Assembly: GCA_964383905.1 (NCBI GenBank)
Contig: CAYLJO010000113.1
Span: 1 to 20,234, forward strand
Direction: 5' to 3'
DNA: 20,234 bases
DNA from: CAYLJO01 sp964383905
GTDB taxonomy: Bacteria > Acidobacteriota > Blastocatellia > Pyrinomonadales > Pyrinomonadaceae
Positions within the stretch are counted from its first letter, which is position 1. Every line of letters begins with the position of its first letter. Position numbers and translations under genes: made by a program. The notes beneath the pieces are model-generated. The model had not been told where the DNA came from, made no database searches, and worked only from the letters and a program-made list of their open reading frames with translations. Positions 6,432 through 16,554 of the stretch are shown here, in pieces.

Positions 6432-7238
6432 ATTCGCCGGCCGGGCGAAAAGGCTGTCGGAGATCCGGGGGTTGTACTCAACGGACTCGTAATTGGTGCG
6501 GCTCGTTTGAACGCCCGCGCGGTAGTGGTCGATGACGAAGGGCGCGGTGATGCCGCCGACGCTGATGTGCTTGGCGAGGCATTCTTCTTCTGAGACCTCT
6601 TCACCCTCTGAATTCTTCCGTTTATATATCACCTTGGCCGGCAGGCCGTCCCGTGCGCCGAATTCAAACTCGACCGCAAACCCGTCGGGGTAAGTGAGAC
6701 GCACAGCCTCATTCCGCCGCGCGAGTCCGGCTTCGCGCCGCCCAATATAACTTAGCCGGGCCCCGCCCTTGCGCCACCAGCCCCGCAGTAAATTTTCCAC
6801 GCTCGTCCGTAGTGAGAGCCGGTAGTCTTCGACCTGCGCCGGCGTCATGTCTTTGATACTTTTCGCCGCGCCGTCATAAAGCCAGCCCGCATCGCCCGCG
6901 TTGGTTTGAATGATACGGCCCGCAGGCGCTCTGAATTCCGTGCGCTCCCTGTCCGGGTAGACGATGTAATCCACAAACGCGCTTGGTAAGTCAGGCTTGC
7001 CGTCTTTAAACGGCGTAAAGAGGCCGCGCCCGATGAGAGATCGGACGTTCAGGTAATTGCTTCCGCCCAGCGCCTCGACGGCGCGCTGTAAGATCCGCGC
7101 GGCCTTCTCGTCCTCCGCGGCGGCCGACTCGGACGCATTCTTACTCTGGGCGCGGGCCGGGAATGCCAAAGAGGCGATGATGAGTAGCGGCGCTGCGGCC
7201 AGTGTAAGTTTAATGATCGGACAGCCTCTTCGGCTCAT
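6414..7238 (-). CDS. Exported LolA-like / outer-membrane lipoprotein-sorting-like protein of unknown function
   Basis: The product is 274 aa with a Sec-type signal peptide: positive MSRRGCPIIK, hydrophobic LTLAAAPLLIIASLAF, likely cleavage after ARA near residue 30. The mature part begins with a helix (KAARILQRAVEALGGSNYLNVRSLIGRG), a pattern I recognise from acidobacterial exported proteins with a LolA/LolB-like fold. Segments typical of such proteins are VDYIVYPDRERTEF, IIQTNAGDAGWLYDG and YPDGFAVEFEFGARDGLPAKVIYKR. The ATG at 7238 has GGAG (complement of 7243-7246) close upstream. I see no lipobox cysteine, so it is probably periplasmic. The function is unproven, and the LolA link is a fold-level impression. 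Confidence 0.75.
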   Translation of the reverse strand: MSRRGCPIIKLTLAAAPLLIIASLAFPARAQSKNASESAAAEDEKAARILQRAVEALGGSNYLNVRSLIGRGLFTPFKDGKPDLPSAFVDYIVYPDRERTEFRAPAGRIIQTNAGDAGWLYDGAAKSIKDMTPAQVEDYRLSLRTSVENLLRGWWRKGGARLSYIGRREAGLARRNEAVRLTYPDGFAVEFEFGARDGLPAKVIYKRKNSEGEEVSEEECLAKHISVGGITAPFVIDHYRAGVQTSRTNYESVEYNPRISDSLFARPANVKAVK

Positions 7239-7290
7239 AAGTGCTCCGGGAAGCGAGGGACTTAATCAAACATAAGAATGCGTGGAAAAG

Positions 7291-7332
7291 TGAAGAGGTT
7301 TCACTGAAACCCGTTTCAATGAAACCTCTTCA
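7291..7332 (-). terminator. 20-bp near-perfect hairpin downstream of the Clp ATPase gene (candidate terminator)
   Basis: Arms 7291-7310 (TGAAGAGGTTTCACTGAAAC) and 7313-7332 match at 19 of 20 positions, with CC between them. Read on the minus strand, the stem lies about 35 bases past the Clp stop and is followed by CTTTTCC, a short T stretch. The arms are built from GTTTCA/TGAAAC units, so each arm is itself partly palindromic. It separates the Clp gene from the LolA-like gene. Confidence 0.65.
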
Positions 7333-7366
7333 TGATTAAAGACGGCCGACGCCGCTCGGCGCCGCT

Positions 7367-9655
<2,289 letters not shown>

Positions 9656-10004
9656 GCTCTGTTTTTAACCTGCCAGTTTGTACCGTAAACCCCTGCCGCC
9701 AGATCAAACGTCGAGGATGTGACAAATGTGTGACGGTTAAGTTTCAACTTATTGCCGCAAAAACGTTAAAGCCTTCATCATGTCCTTAATTACATACGAT
9801 TTAGATGCGAGGAGCATAACCGCCGTTGCGTTTTAATGCAACGGAAATATGCTACATCATGCGCTTGCAAATCTCCTGCCACGCCGCTTAACGTTGAACA
9901 GGAAGTGGGCAGTGGATCTGACTTAAAGAGCGTCCGCTTCACACCTCTTCTTTTAAGAAATGGTGAAACGGACGCCCCTTCCGCGCTACATGCTGGCAGC
10001 GGGC
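9656..10004. other. Gene-free spacer between groEL and the Clp gene
   Basis: No coding sequence is supported here. It contains the groEL terminator-like hairpin (9930-9975) and a second hairpin at 9823-9844: CCGTTGC and GCAACGG, 7 bp, loop GTTTTAAT. It also contains a direct repeat TGTGAC at 9718-9723 and 9729-9734. The promoter of the Clp gene should lie here, read leftward, but no close match to a housekeeping promoter was seen. Confidence 0.6.
9930..9975 (-). terminator. groEL downstream hairpin (candidate terminator)
   Basis: Outer arms GCGTCCG (9930-9936) and CGGACGC (9969-9975) pair perfectly. The pairing continues inward, imperfectly, through CTTCACACC against GGTGAAA, to a central TTCTTTTAAGAA mini-palindrome. 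Read on the minus strand it starts 30 bases after the groEL stop and is followed by TCTTTAAG. Confidence 0.6.
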
Positions 10005-11633
<1,629 letters not shown>

Positions 11634-11702
11634 TTTATTTTCTCCTCAAAATAGTCATCGGTGATTAGTAGTCAGCCATCGAGCGAACTACCGACCACTC
11701 TT

Positions 11703-12386
11703 TTATTCTGCCGCTTTCTTTGCCTGGCCTCGTGCGCGCCCGACCTGTACGCGCGCGGGGCGCAACAGCCGGTCACCGAGTTTGTAGCCGCGGCTGTATT
11801 CAGCCGTTACCAAGCCGTCACGTTCCGGTTCGACGTCTACGGTATCAACCGCCTCGTGCAGCTCCGGATCGAAGGGCGCGCCGACGGACTCGAGCGGCTC
11901 GACCCCGGCCGCGAACAACGCATTCTCGAAGCTATTCGACGTACCGCGCACACCGTCAAGCAGGGATTCGAATGTGCTGCCGTTTTCCGCGGCCGCGACC
12001 GCCCGCTGAAGATTGTCCCCAACGGGCAGTAACGATGCAATAAAATCGGCCTTTTCACGCCGCGCGCGTTCATCCGCCGCACGATTAAGGCGCTGCCTGG
12101 TCTCGTCCGTCTCGCGCTGCAGCTGCGCGCGTAACTGTTCAAAGCGTGACTGAACATCGGCCAACTTTTGCTCCGCCGCCTGCGTGCGTGCCTCGAGCTG
12201 CTCGACATACGTGGGCTTGAGACTCGGCGTTTTACCTGCCGCGCTGCCGGCCGCATCGCTTGCCCGGTCGCCGACCGTCTCATTATCGAGGCTGATGCGG
12301 CGGCGGTCAGTAACACGAATCTCCTCGGTAGGAGAAGGCGCAGGCCCGTTTGCCTGCGTCCCTAAGGACACCTTGTCATCCTGCAT
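11703..12386 (-). CDS. grpE: Nucleotide-exchange factor GrpE
   Basis: GrpE releases ADP from DnaK. The 227-aa product has a disordered N-terminal part (about 70 residues), a long coiled coil (VEQLEARTQAAEQKLADVQS through ARREKADF), and the GrpE head. The head includes ADFIASLLPVGDNLQRAV, SFENALFAAGVEPLESVGAPFDPELHEAV and SRGYKLGDRLLRPARVQV. I choose ATG 12386 (MQDDKVSLG). The frame stays open for 18 more codons upstream, but that extension is non-conserved and overlaps a putative promoter. GGGAG lies 15 bases upstream, farther than ideal, so the start is somewhat uncertain. dnaK and dnaJ are not in the window. groEL follows after 69 bases, probably on the same transcript. Confidence 0.92.
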   Translation of the reverse strand: MQDDKVSLGTQANGPAPSPTEEIRVTDRRRISLDNETVGDRASDAAGSAAGKTPSLKPTYVEQLEARTQAAEQKLADVQSRFEQLRAQLQRETDETRQRLNRAADERARREKADFIASLLPVGDNLQRAVAAAENGSTFESLLDGVRGTSNSFENALFAAGVEPLESVGAPFDPELHEAVDTVDVEPERDGLVTAEYSRGYKLGDRLLRPARVQVGRARGQAKKAAE

Positions 12387-12412
12387 ACTACTTCTATTTT
12401 TCTCCCTACGGA

Positions 12413-12440
12413 AAGATATCATCTTCATGACGAGTGACAA
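12413..12440 (-). promoter_or_regulatory. Putative grpE promoter, -35 box contributed by a heptamer repeat
   Basis: Read on the minus strand, TTGTCA (complement of 12435-12440) is followed after 16 bases by TATCTT (complement of 12413-12418). These match the housekeeping consensus at 5 of 6 and 4 of 6 positions. The -35 element is part of the GTGACAA repeat. Transcription would start about 20 bases before the chosen ATG. Confidence 0.35.
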
Positions 12441-12492
12441 ATGGCAGGTGACAAGTGACGAGGCCGCCTCCTGTCACTTGCCACTTGTCACT
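12433..12492. repeat. Heptamer-built inverted repeat between hsp20 and grpE
   Basis: The left part reads GTGACAA ATGGCAG GTGACAA GTGACGA (12434-12461). The right part is its reverse complement, reading GTGACAA GTGGCAA GTGACAG on the minus strand. Arms 12433-12453 and 12472-12492 agree at 19 of 21 positions, with one of the two differences a G-U wobble. The loop contains GAGG-CCG-CCTC. The TGA stop of the neighbouring hsp20 gene (12488-12490) is part of one repeat unit. Confidence 0.85.
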
Positions 12493-12928
12493 TCACTTTA
12501 ATTTCCACACGGCGCGCCTCCTGCGCCTTACGTTTGGGCAGGGATACGCGCAGCACCCCGTCTTTGTACTCGGCCCCGATCGCCTTTTGATCAACGTTCG
12601 TGGGCACGCCGAACCTTCTAAGAAAGCGCCCGCGCGGGCGTTCGATCCGGTGGCCCGAATCCTCCTGCTCGACGGGGCGGACGCCGCGGATCATCAGCCT
12701 GTCGTTGTCAAGACTGATCTCCAGCGCGGCACGATCGATGCCCGGCAGGTCGAGCGCGATGGTGAACTCTTTCTCGCTTTCATAAACGTCCGCCGCCGGA
12801 ATCCAGTCAGCCCTCTCCAACTCGCCCTCGCCGGCGCGCGACTGCCGCTGCGTCGCATCTTCAAACAGGCGGTTCATACGGTCTTGCAAGAAAACCAAAT
12901 CATGTATCGGGTCCCAGCCTTGTGCCAT
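12488..12928 (-). CDS. Small heat-shock protein, Hsp20/alpha-crystallin family (second copy)
   Basis: This 146-aa ATP-independent holdase has the N-terminal arm MAQGWDPIHDLVFLQDRMNRLFE, then the alpha-crystallin domain from about residue 40 (DWIPAADVYESEKEFTIALDLPGID). The conserved KDGVLRVSLPKR is near the end, with a C-terminal VEIKVK that serves as the I-x-I/V oligomerisation motif. I start at ATG 12928 because GGGAGGGG lies nine bases upstream; a longer open frame (22 extra residues) overlaps a hairpin and lacks a site. It follows clpB by 83 bases, fitting the joint action of small heat-shock proteins and ClpB on aggregates. Its stop codon lies in a repeat unit. Confidence 0.93.
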   Translation of the reverse strand: MAQGWDPIHDLVFLQDRMNRLFEDATQRQSRAGEGELERADWIPAADVYESEKEFTIALDLPGIDRAALEISLDNDRLMIRGVRPVEQEDSGHRIERPRGRFLRRFGVPTNVDQKAIGAEYKDGVLRVSLPKRKAQEARRVEIKVK

Positions 12929-12958
12929 ACCTTCAACCCCTCCCGTGAGAAGCGGCGT

Positions 12959-12994
12959 GTGCCGCAGTGGCCAATTGATTCCGCGCCGCGGCAC
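12959..12994. repeat. Hairpin in the clpB-hsp20 spacer
   Basis: GTGCCGC (12959-12965) and GCGGCAC (12988-12994) are exact reverse complements with a 22-base loop. They lie between the clpB stop and the hsp20 ribosome-binding site. There is no T-run, so I read it as an intra-operon mRNA structure rather than a terminator. Confidence 0.5.
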
Positions 12995-13011
12995 CCACCG
13001 ATCATCTTATC

Positions 13012-15606
13012 TTAGGCCGCTGCCGCCGCGACATCGGTCGTGAACCTCATCTCGTTACCGTCCGCGGAGGCGCGGACGGTCTGCCCCGGGGCGATCTCCC
13101 CGCGCAGAAGTTTCACCGCGAGCGGGTTCTGGACCAGCATCTGGATCGCCCGCTTCAGCGGTCGCGCGCCGTAGGCCGGATCATAACCTTCGCGCGCCAG
13201 GAGTTGCCGCGCGGAATCATCCAGCACGAGCGTAATACCGCGCTCGTTGAGCATCCCGCGCAGCCGTTCGAGCTGCACGTCGATGATCCTCTTGATCTGC
13301 TCGCGCGAAAGCTGGTGGAAGATCACTATATCATCAATCCGGTTCAAGAACTCCGGCTTGAAGTGGAGGCGCAGCTCCTGCGCCACCGCCTCGCGGACCT
13401 GCTTTTCGTCGCCCTCCGCCGCCTGTATCTCGCGGGAGCCGAGGTTCGAGGTCATGATCAAAACGGTATTCTTGAAATCGACCGTCCGGCCTTTCGAGTC
13501 TGTCAGCCGGCCGTCGTCCAGAATCTGAAGCAGGACGTTGAAGACATCCGGATGTGCTTTCTCGATCTCGTCGAAGAGAATAACAGCATAGGGCCGCCGC
13601 CGCACGGCCTCGGTGAGTTGGCCGCCTTCCTCGAACCCGACGTAGCCGGGCGGGGCGCCGATCATGCGCGCCACCGCGTGCTTCTCCATGTACTCGGACA
13701 TGTCCAGGCGCACCATGGCGCGTTCATCGTCGAAGAGGAACTCGGCGAGGGCGCGCGCCGTTTCGGTCTTACCCACGCCCGTCGGGCCGAGAAAAATGAA
13801 CGAGCCGATGGGCCGGTTGGGATCCTGGAGGCCCGCCCGGGCGCGCCGGACGGCGTTGGCGACGGCGGTTAAAGCTTCGTCCTGGCCGATCACGCGATTG
13901 CGCAGCCGCTCTTCCATCGTGACGAGCTTCTGCATCTCGCCCTCAAGCATCTTGGAGACCGGCACGCCCGTCCATTTGGCGACGACTTCGGCGACGTCTT
14001 CTTCGTCAACTTCTTCCTTCAGCATGACCCCGTCCTGCTGAAGCTCGGCGAGCTTGGCTTGCTCCGCCGCGAGCTTGCGCTCGAGCTCAGGGATTCTGCC
14101 GTACTGAATCTCGGAGGCCCGGGCGAGGTCACCGGCGTTACGAGCTTGATCGAGCTGAACCTTCAGTTGCTCGAGCTCGACCTTGTCCGCGCGCATGCGC
14201 TCGATGGCCTCTTTCTCGGATTGCCACTTCGCCTTCATCCCCGCGGACTGTTCTTTGAGGTCCGCGATGCGCTGTTCGATATCTTTCAGACGCTCCTTCG
14301 AGCGCTCGTCGGTCTCGCGCTGCAGCGCCTGGCGCTCGATCTCTAACTGCAAGATCTCGCGCTCGAGCTGGTCTATCTCCTGCGGCAGCGAATCAATCTC
14401 GATACGCAGCCGCGAGGCCGCCTCGTCAATCAGGTCGATGGCTTTGTCCGGCAGGAAGCGGTCCGTGATATAGCGGTTGGAGAGTGCCGCGGCGGCGACA
14501 ATCGCCGAGTCTTTGATCCGCACGCCGTGATGCACTTCGTACCGCTCTTTAAGGCCGCGCAGGATCGCAATGGTGTCTTCCACGCTGGGCTCGCCGACGT
14601 ACACCTGCTGGAACCGCCGCTCGAGCGCGGCATCTTTCTCGATGTATTTCTTATATTCGTTAAGCGTGGTCGCGCCGACGCAGCGCAGTTCACCGCGCGC
14701 CAGGGCGGGCTTCAACATGTTGGAAGCATCGATGGCACCTTCGGCCGCGCCCGCGCCGACCAGTGTGTGCAGCTCGTCGATGAAAAGCACGATCTGCCCC
14801 TGCGCTTTTTCAATCTCTTTCAGGACGGCCTTCAAACGGTCCTCAAACTCGCCGCGGTATTTGGCGCCGGCGAGCATCGAGCCGAGGTCGAGCGCGACCA
14901 GCCGCTTGTTGCGCAGAGTCTCAGGCACGTCGCCGGAGACAATTCTTTGAGCCAATCCCTCGACGATGGCGGTTTTGCCGACGCCGGGCTCGCCGATCAG
15001 CACCGGATTGTTTTTCGTGCGGCGCGAGAGCACCTGGATCGTGCGGCGGATCTCGTCGTCGCGCCCGATGACGGGATCGAGCTTACCCTGTCGCGCCAGA
15101 TCCGTCAGATCCTTCGCATACTTCGAGAGCGCCTGGTAGTTCGCCTCGGCGTTCTGATCCGTAATCCGCACGCCGCCGCGCATCTGTTCAATGACCTTTA
15201 GTAAATCGTCATGGTTGACGCCGTGCTGGCGCAGAATCTTGCCCGCGCCGCCATCTTTTTCGTCCGTGATGGCGAGCAGCAAATGTTCGGTCGAGATATA
15301 CTCATCCTGAAAAGCTTCAGCCTGCTTCTGTGCGGCCGTGAACAGTTGACTGAGGCGCGGGCTAAAGTACTGCTGCCCGCCCTGCACTCTGGGAAAACGC
15401 GCGACGGCCGCCTGCACGTCGTTCAAGACAACTTGCACGTTCGCCCCGAGCTTTCCCAGCACGGGCCGCACGACGCCTTCCGGTTGTTCGAGCATCGCCA
15501 GGAGCAGGTGCTCCGGCTCGACCTGTTGATTCTGATGGCGCTCGGCCACTTCAATGGCCTGTTGAATGGCTTCCTGCCCGCGCAATGTAAATTTATCTAA
15601 ACGCAT
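13012..15606 (-). CDS. clpB: Protein disaggregase ClpB
   Basis: This full-length 864-aa HSP100 rescues aggregated proteins with DnaK. Parts in order: Clp_N double repeat (about 1-145); D1 with Walker A GEPGVGKT (205-212), pore loop AGAKYRGEFE (Y250) and Walker B LFIDELH (274-280); the long coiled-coil middle domain (about 405-530), which binds DnaK; KWTGVPVSKM; D2 with GPTGVGKT (607-614), pore loop GAPPGYVGFEEGG (Y655) and LFDEIEKAHPDVFN. No ClpP-docking loop follows TSNLGSREI, as expected for ClpB. It ends in an alanine run. The start ATG 15606 (MRLDKFT) is the standard ClpB start, although its Shine-Dalgarno is weak (TTAGGC). It lies between two hsp20 genes on the same strand. Confidence 0.97.
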   Translation of the reverse strand: MRLDKFTLRGQEAIQQAIEVAERHQNQQVEPEHLLLAMLEQPEGVVRPVLGKLGANVQVVLNDVQAAVARFPRVQGGQQYFSPRLSQLFTAAQKQAEAFQDEYISTEHLLLAITDEKDGGAGKILRQHGVNHDDLLKVIEQMRGGVRITDQNAEANYQALSKYAKDLTDLARQGKLDPVIGRDDEIRRTIQVLSRRTKNNPVLIGEPGVGKTAIVEGLAQRIVSGDVPETLRNKRLVALDLGSMLAGAKYRGEFEDRLKAVLKEIEKAQGQIVLFIDELHTLVGAGAAEGAIDASNMLKPALARGELRCVGATTLNEYKKYIEKDAALERRFQQVYVGEPSVEDTIAILRGLKERYEVHHGVRIKDSAIVAAAALSNRYITDRFLPDKAIDLIDEAASRLRIEIDSLPQEIDQLEREILQLEIERQALQRETDERSKERLKDIEQRIADLKEQSAGMKAKWQSEKEAIERMRADKVELEQLKVQLDQARNAGDLARASEIQYGRIPELERKLAAEQAKLAELQQDGVMLKEEVDEEDVAEVVAKWTGVPVSKMLEGEMQKLVTMEERLRNRVIGQDEALTAVANAVRRARAGLQDPNRPIGSFIFLGPTGVGKTETARALAEFLFDDERAMVRLDMSEYMEKHAVARMIGAPPGYVGFEEGGQLTEAVRRRPYAVILFDEIEKAHPDVFNVLLQILDDGRLTDSKGRTVDFKNTVLIMTSNLGSREIQAAEGDEKQVREAVAQELRLHFKPEFLNRIDDIVIFHQLSREQIKRIIDVQLERLRGMLNERGITLVLDDSARQLLAREGYDPAYGARPLKRAIQMLVQNPLAVKLLRGEIAPGQTVRASADGNEMRFTTDVAAAAA

Positions 15607-15769
15607 CGTAGTGCCTAAAAATTTCTAGAGGTTTTAATGATCAGACCCCGACCTAAACATCCTGATCAAACCGGACGGCCCCGCGGCCGGGGGGCGCGAA
15701 GAGCGGGGCGGCCCGGAAACCCATTCTGCGAGCCATCCCCGCCCTTCATGTTCGCCGCCTGACGAGGGT
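15607..15769. other. hsp20-clpB spacer with GC-rich inverted repeats
   Basis: Read on the minus strand this spacer has a GC-rich stem, GCCCCGC paired with GCGGGGC around a C/G-rich loop. Nearer clpB, TGATCA occurs twice (15636-15641 and 15662-15667) with 20 bases between. A terminator, attenuator or processing site after hsp20 is possible. No clear promoter for clpB was found, so read-through from the hsp20 promoter is likely. Confidence 0.4.
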
Positions 15770-16312
15770 TTAGCTGGCATTCGCAGCCTTCTTCGATTTA
15801 CTGTCACTCGTCCGGACGTTTTCCGCCTTCGCTTCAATGGTGCGACCGCCTTTGGCGGCGCCGCCGCTTTCGCCGGCGATCTCGATGCGACGCGCTTTCA
15901 CTTCTTCGCGCTTCGGCAGAGCGACGCGTAATACGCCGTTGCTGTATTCAGCCGTTGCGCCTTCCGCCGAAACCGTCTGCGGAAGCGTAAAGGAGCGCGA
16001 GAAAGAGCCGTAAGATCGCTCCACGCGGTGATAATTATCGGATTCGTCCTTCTTCTCGAATCGCCGCTCGCCACGCAGCGTCAGCACATTGTTTTCCACG
16101 GAAAGATCGAAATCCTCACGATTCATGCCCGGCAATTCAGCCTCAAGCACGATCTGGTCCTTGTTTTCGTAGATGTCAACATTCGGATTCCAGGCGCCAC
16201 GGGCGATCCCTTCATCGTCGAAAGCGCGCGTCAAATTGCTGGTAAACAGCCGGTTGACCTCATCCTGAAGACTCCGTAGATCACGGAATGGATCGTAACG
16301 AACTATGCTCAT
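15770..16312 (-). CDS. Small heat-shock protein, Hsp20/alpha-crystallin family (first copy)
   Basis: This 180-aa holdase has the N-terminal MSIVRYDPFRDLRSLQDEVNRLF, the alpha-crystallin domain (WNPNVDIYENKDQIVLEAELPGMNREDFDLSVENNVLTLRGER...YSNGVLRVALPKREE) and the IEI oligomerisation motif (ARRIEIAGE). After the IEI it carries an unusual charged Lys/Ala/Ser tail of about 35 residues. The ATG at 16312 has an excellent Shine-Dalgarno (AGGAGGAG, complement of 16317-16324). It is preceded by a near-consensus promoter and a leader that can pair with that Shine-Dalgarno, so it probably heads the hsp20-clpB-hsp20-grpE-groEL transcription run. It differs clearly from the second Hsp20 in arm and tail. 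Confidence 0.95.
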   Translation of the reverse strand: MSIVRYDPFRDLRSLQDEVNRLFTSNLTRAFDDEGIARGAWNPNVDIYENKDQIVLEAELPGMNREDFDLSVENNVLTLRGERRFEKKDESDNYHRVERSYGSFSRSFTLPQTVSAEGATAEYSNGVLRVALPKREEVKARRIEIAGESGGAAKGGRTIEAKAENVRTSDSKSKKAANAS

Positions 16313-16315
16313 GTC

Positions 16316-16353
16316 AACTCCTCCTCTATCAAATACTTGTGCTTTAAGAAGTT
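16316..16353 (-). promoter_or_regulatory. Candidate RNA thermometer: leader segment complementary to the hsp20 Shine-Dalgarno
   Basis: On the transcript, AACUUCUU (complement of 16346-16353) can pair over all 8 positions, two of them G-U, with GAGGAGUU (complement of 16316-16323). The latter contains the Shine-Dalgarno. The loop is 22 bases. A weak, wobble-rich helix closing the ribosome-binding site of a small heat-shock gene resembles known thermometers, but this is inference from complementarity alone. Confidence 0.35.
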
Positions 16354-16418
16354 AGGTCTTACTGGTCGCTTGCCACCCTGAGCCCTGCCGGGCGTTCTCG
16401 GTTGCTGAGCGTGACCGC

Positions 16419-16447
16419 ATAATAAACCTTGAGTGTATCTTTGTCAA
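16419..16447 (-). promoter_or_regulatory. Near-consensus sigma-70-type promoter of the hsp20-clpB run
   Basis: On the minus strand, TTGACA (complement of 16442-16447; 6 of 6) is followed after exactly 17 bases by TATTAT (complement of 16419-16424; 5 of 6). Transcription would begin near 16412, giving a leader of about 100 bases. No CIRCE (TTAGCACTC-N9-GAGTGCTAA) and no clear sigma-32 pair was noticed. Confidence 0.8.
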
Positions 16448-16554
16448 GTCGAAAATTCATGGTTCCAACTGAAATGAGCCTGAAAAGTGGGGGGAAGGGG
16501 GGCGAGTGCGGCGGGAAAGCGCCTCTTGAGGCCGACACCTGGGGTCTGAAGTAA
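16448..16554. other. Spacer between the MscS-like gene and the hsp20 promoter
   Basis: It contains a small perfect stem, GCCTC-TT-GAGGC (16521-16532), just after the MscS-like stop. A C-rich tract follows on the minus strand. It could contribute to transcription ending, but the stem is short and no T-run follows directly. Confidence 0.35.

Noticed and set aside
6366..6593. Small plus-strand frame after the second glycosyltransferase
   Set aside because: It lies opposite the end of the exported LolA-like gene and has no ribosome-binding site or recognisable domain.
9718..9734. TGTGAC direct repeat as a CRP-type site
   Set aside because: CRP sites are inverted (TGTGA-N6-TCACA). These copies are in direct orientation, 11 bases apart.
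11634..11702. Promoter CTGACT-16-TATTTT just before groEL
   Set aside because: The -10 would overlap the region directly before the Shine-Dalgarno, so transcripts would lack a usable ribosome-binding site; the match is also poor.
13204..13872. 222-codon plus-strand frame inside clpB
   Set aside because: It is an antisense shadow of the conserved D2 domain of clpB.
14527..15201. 224-codon plus-strand frame inside clpB
   Set aside because: It is an antisense shadow of the conserved D1 domain of clpB; long antisense frames are common in GC-rich genes.
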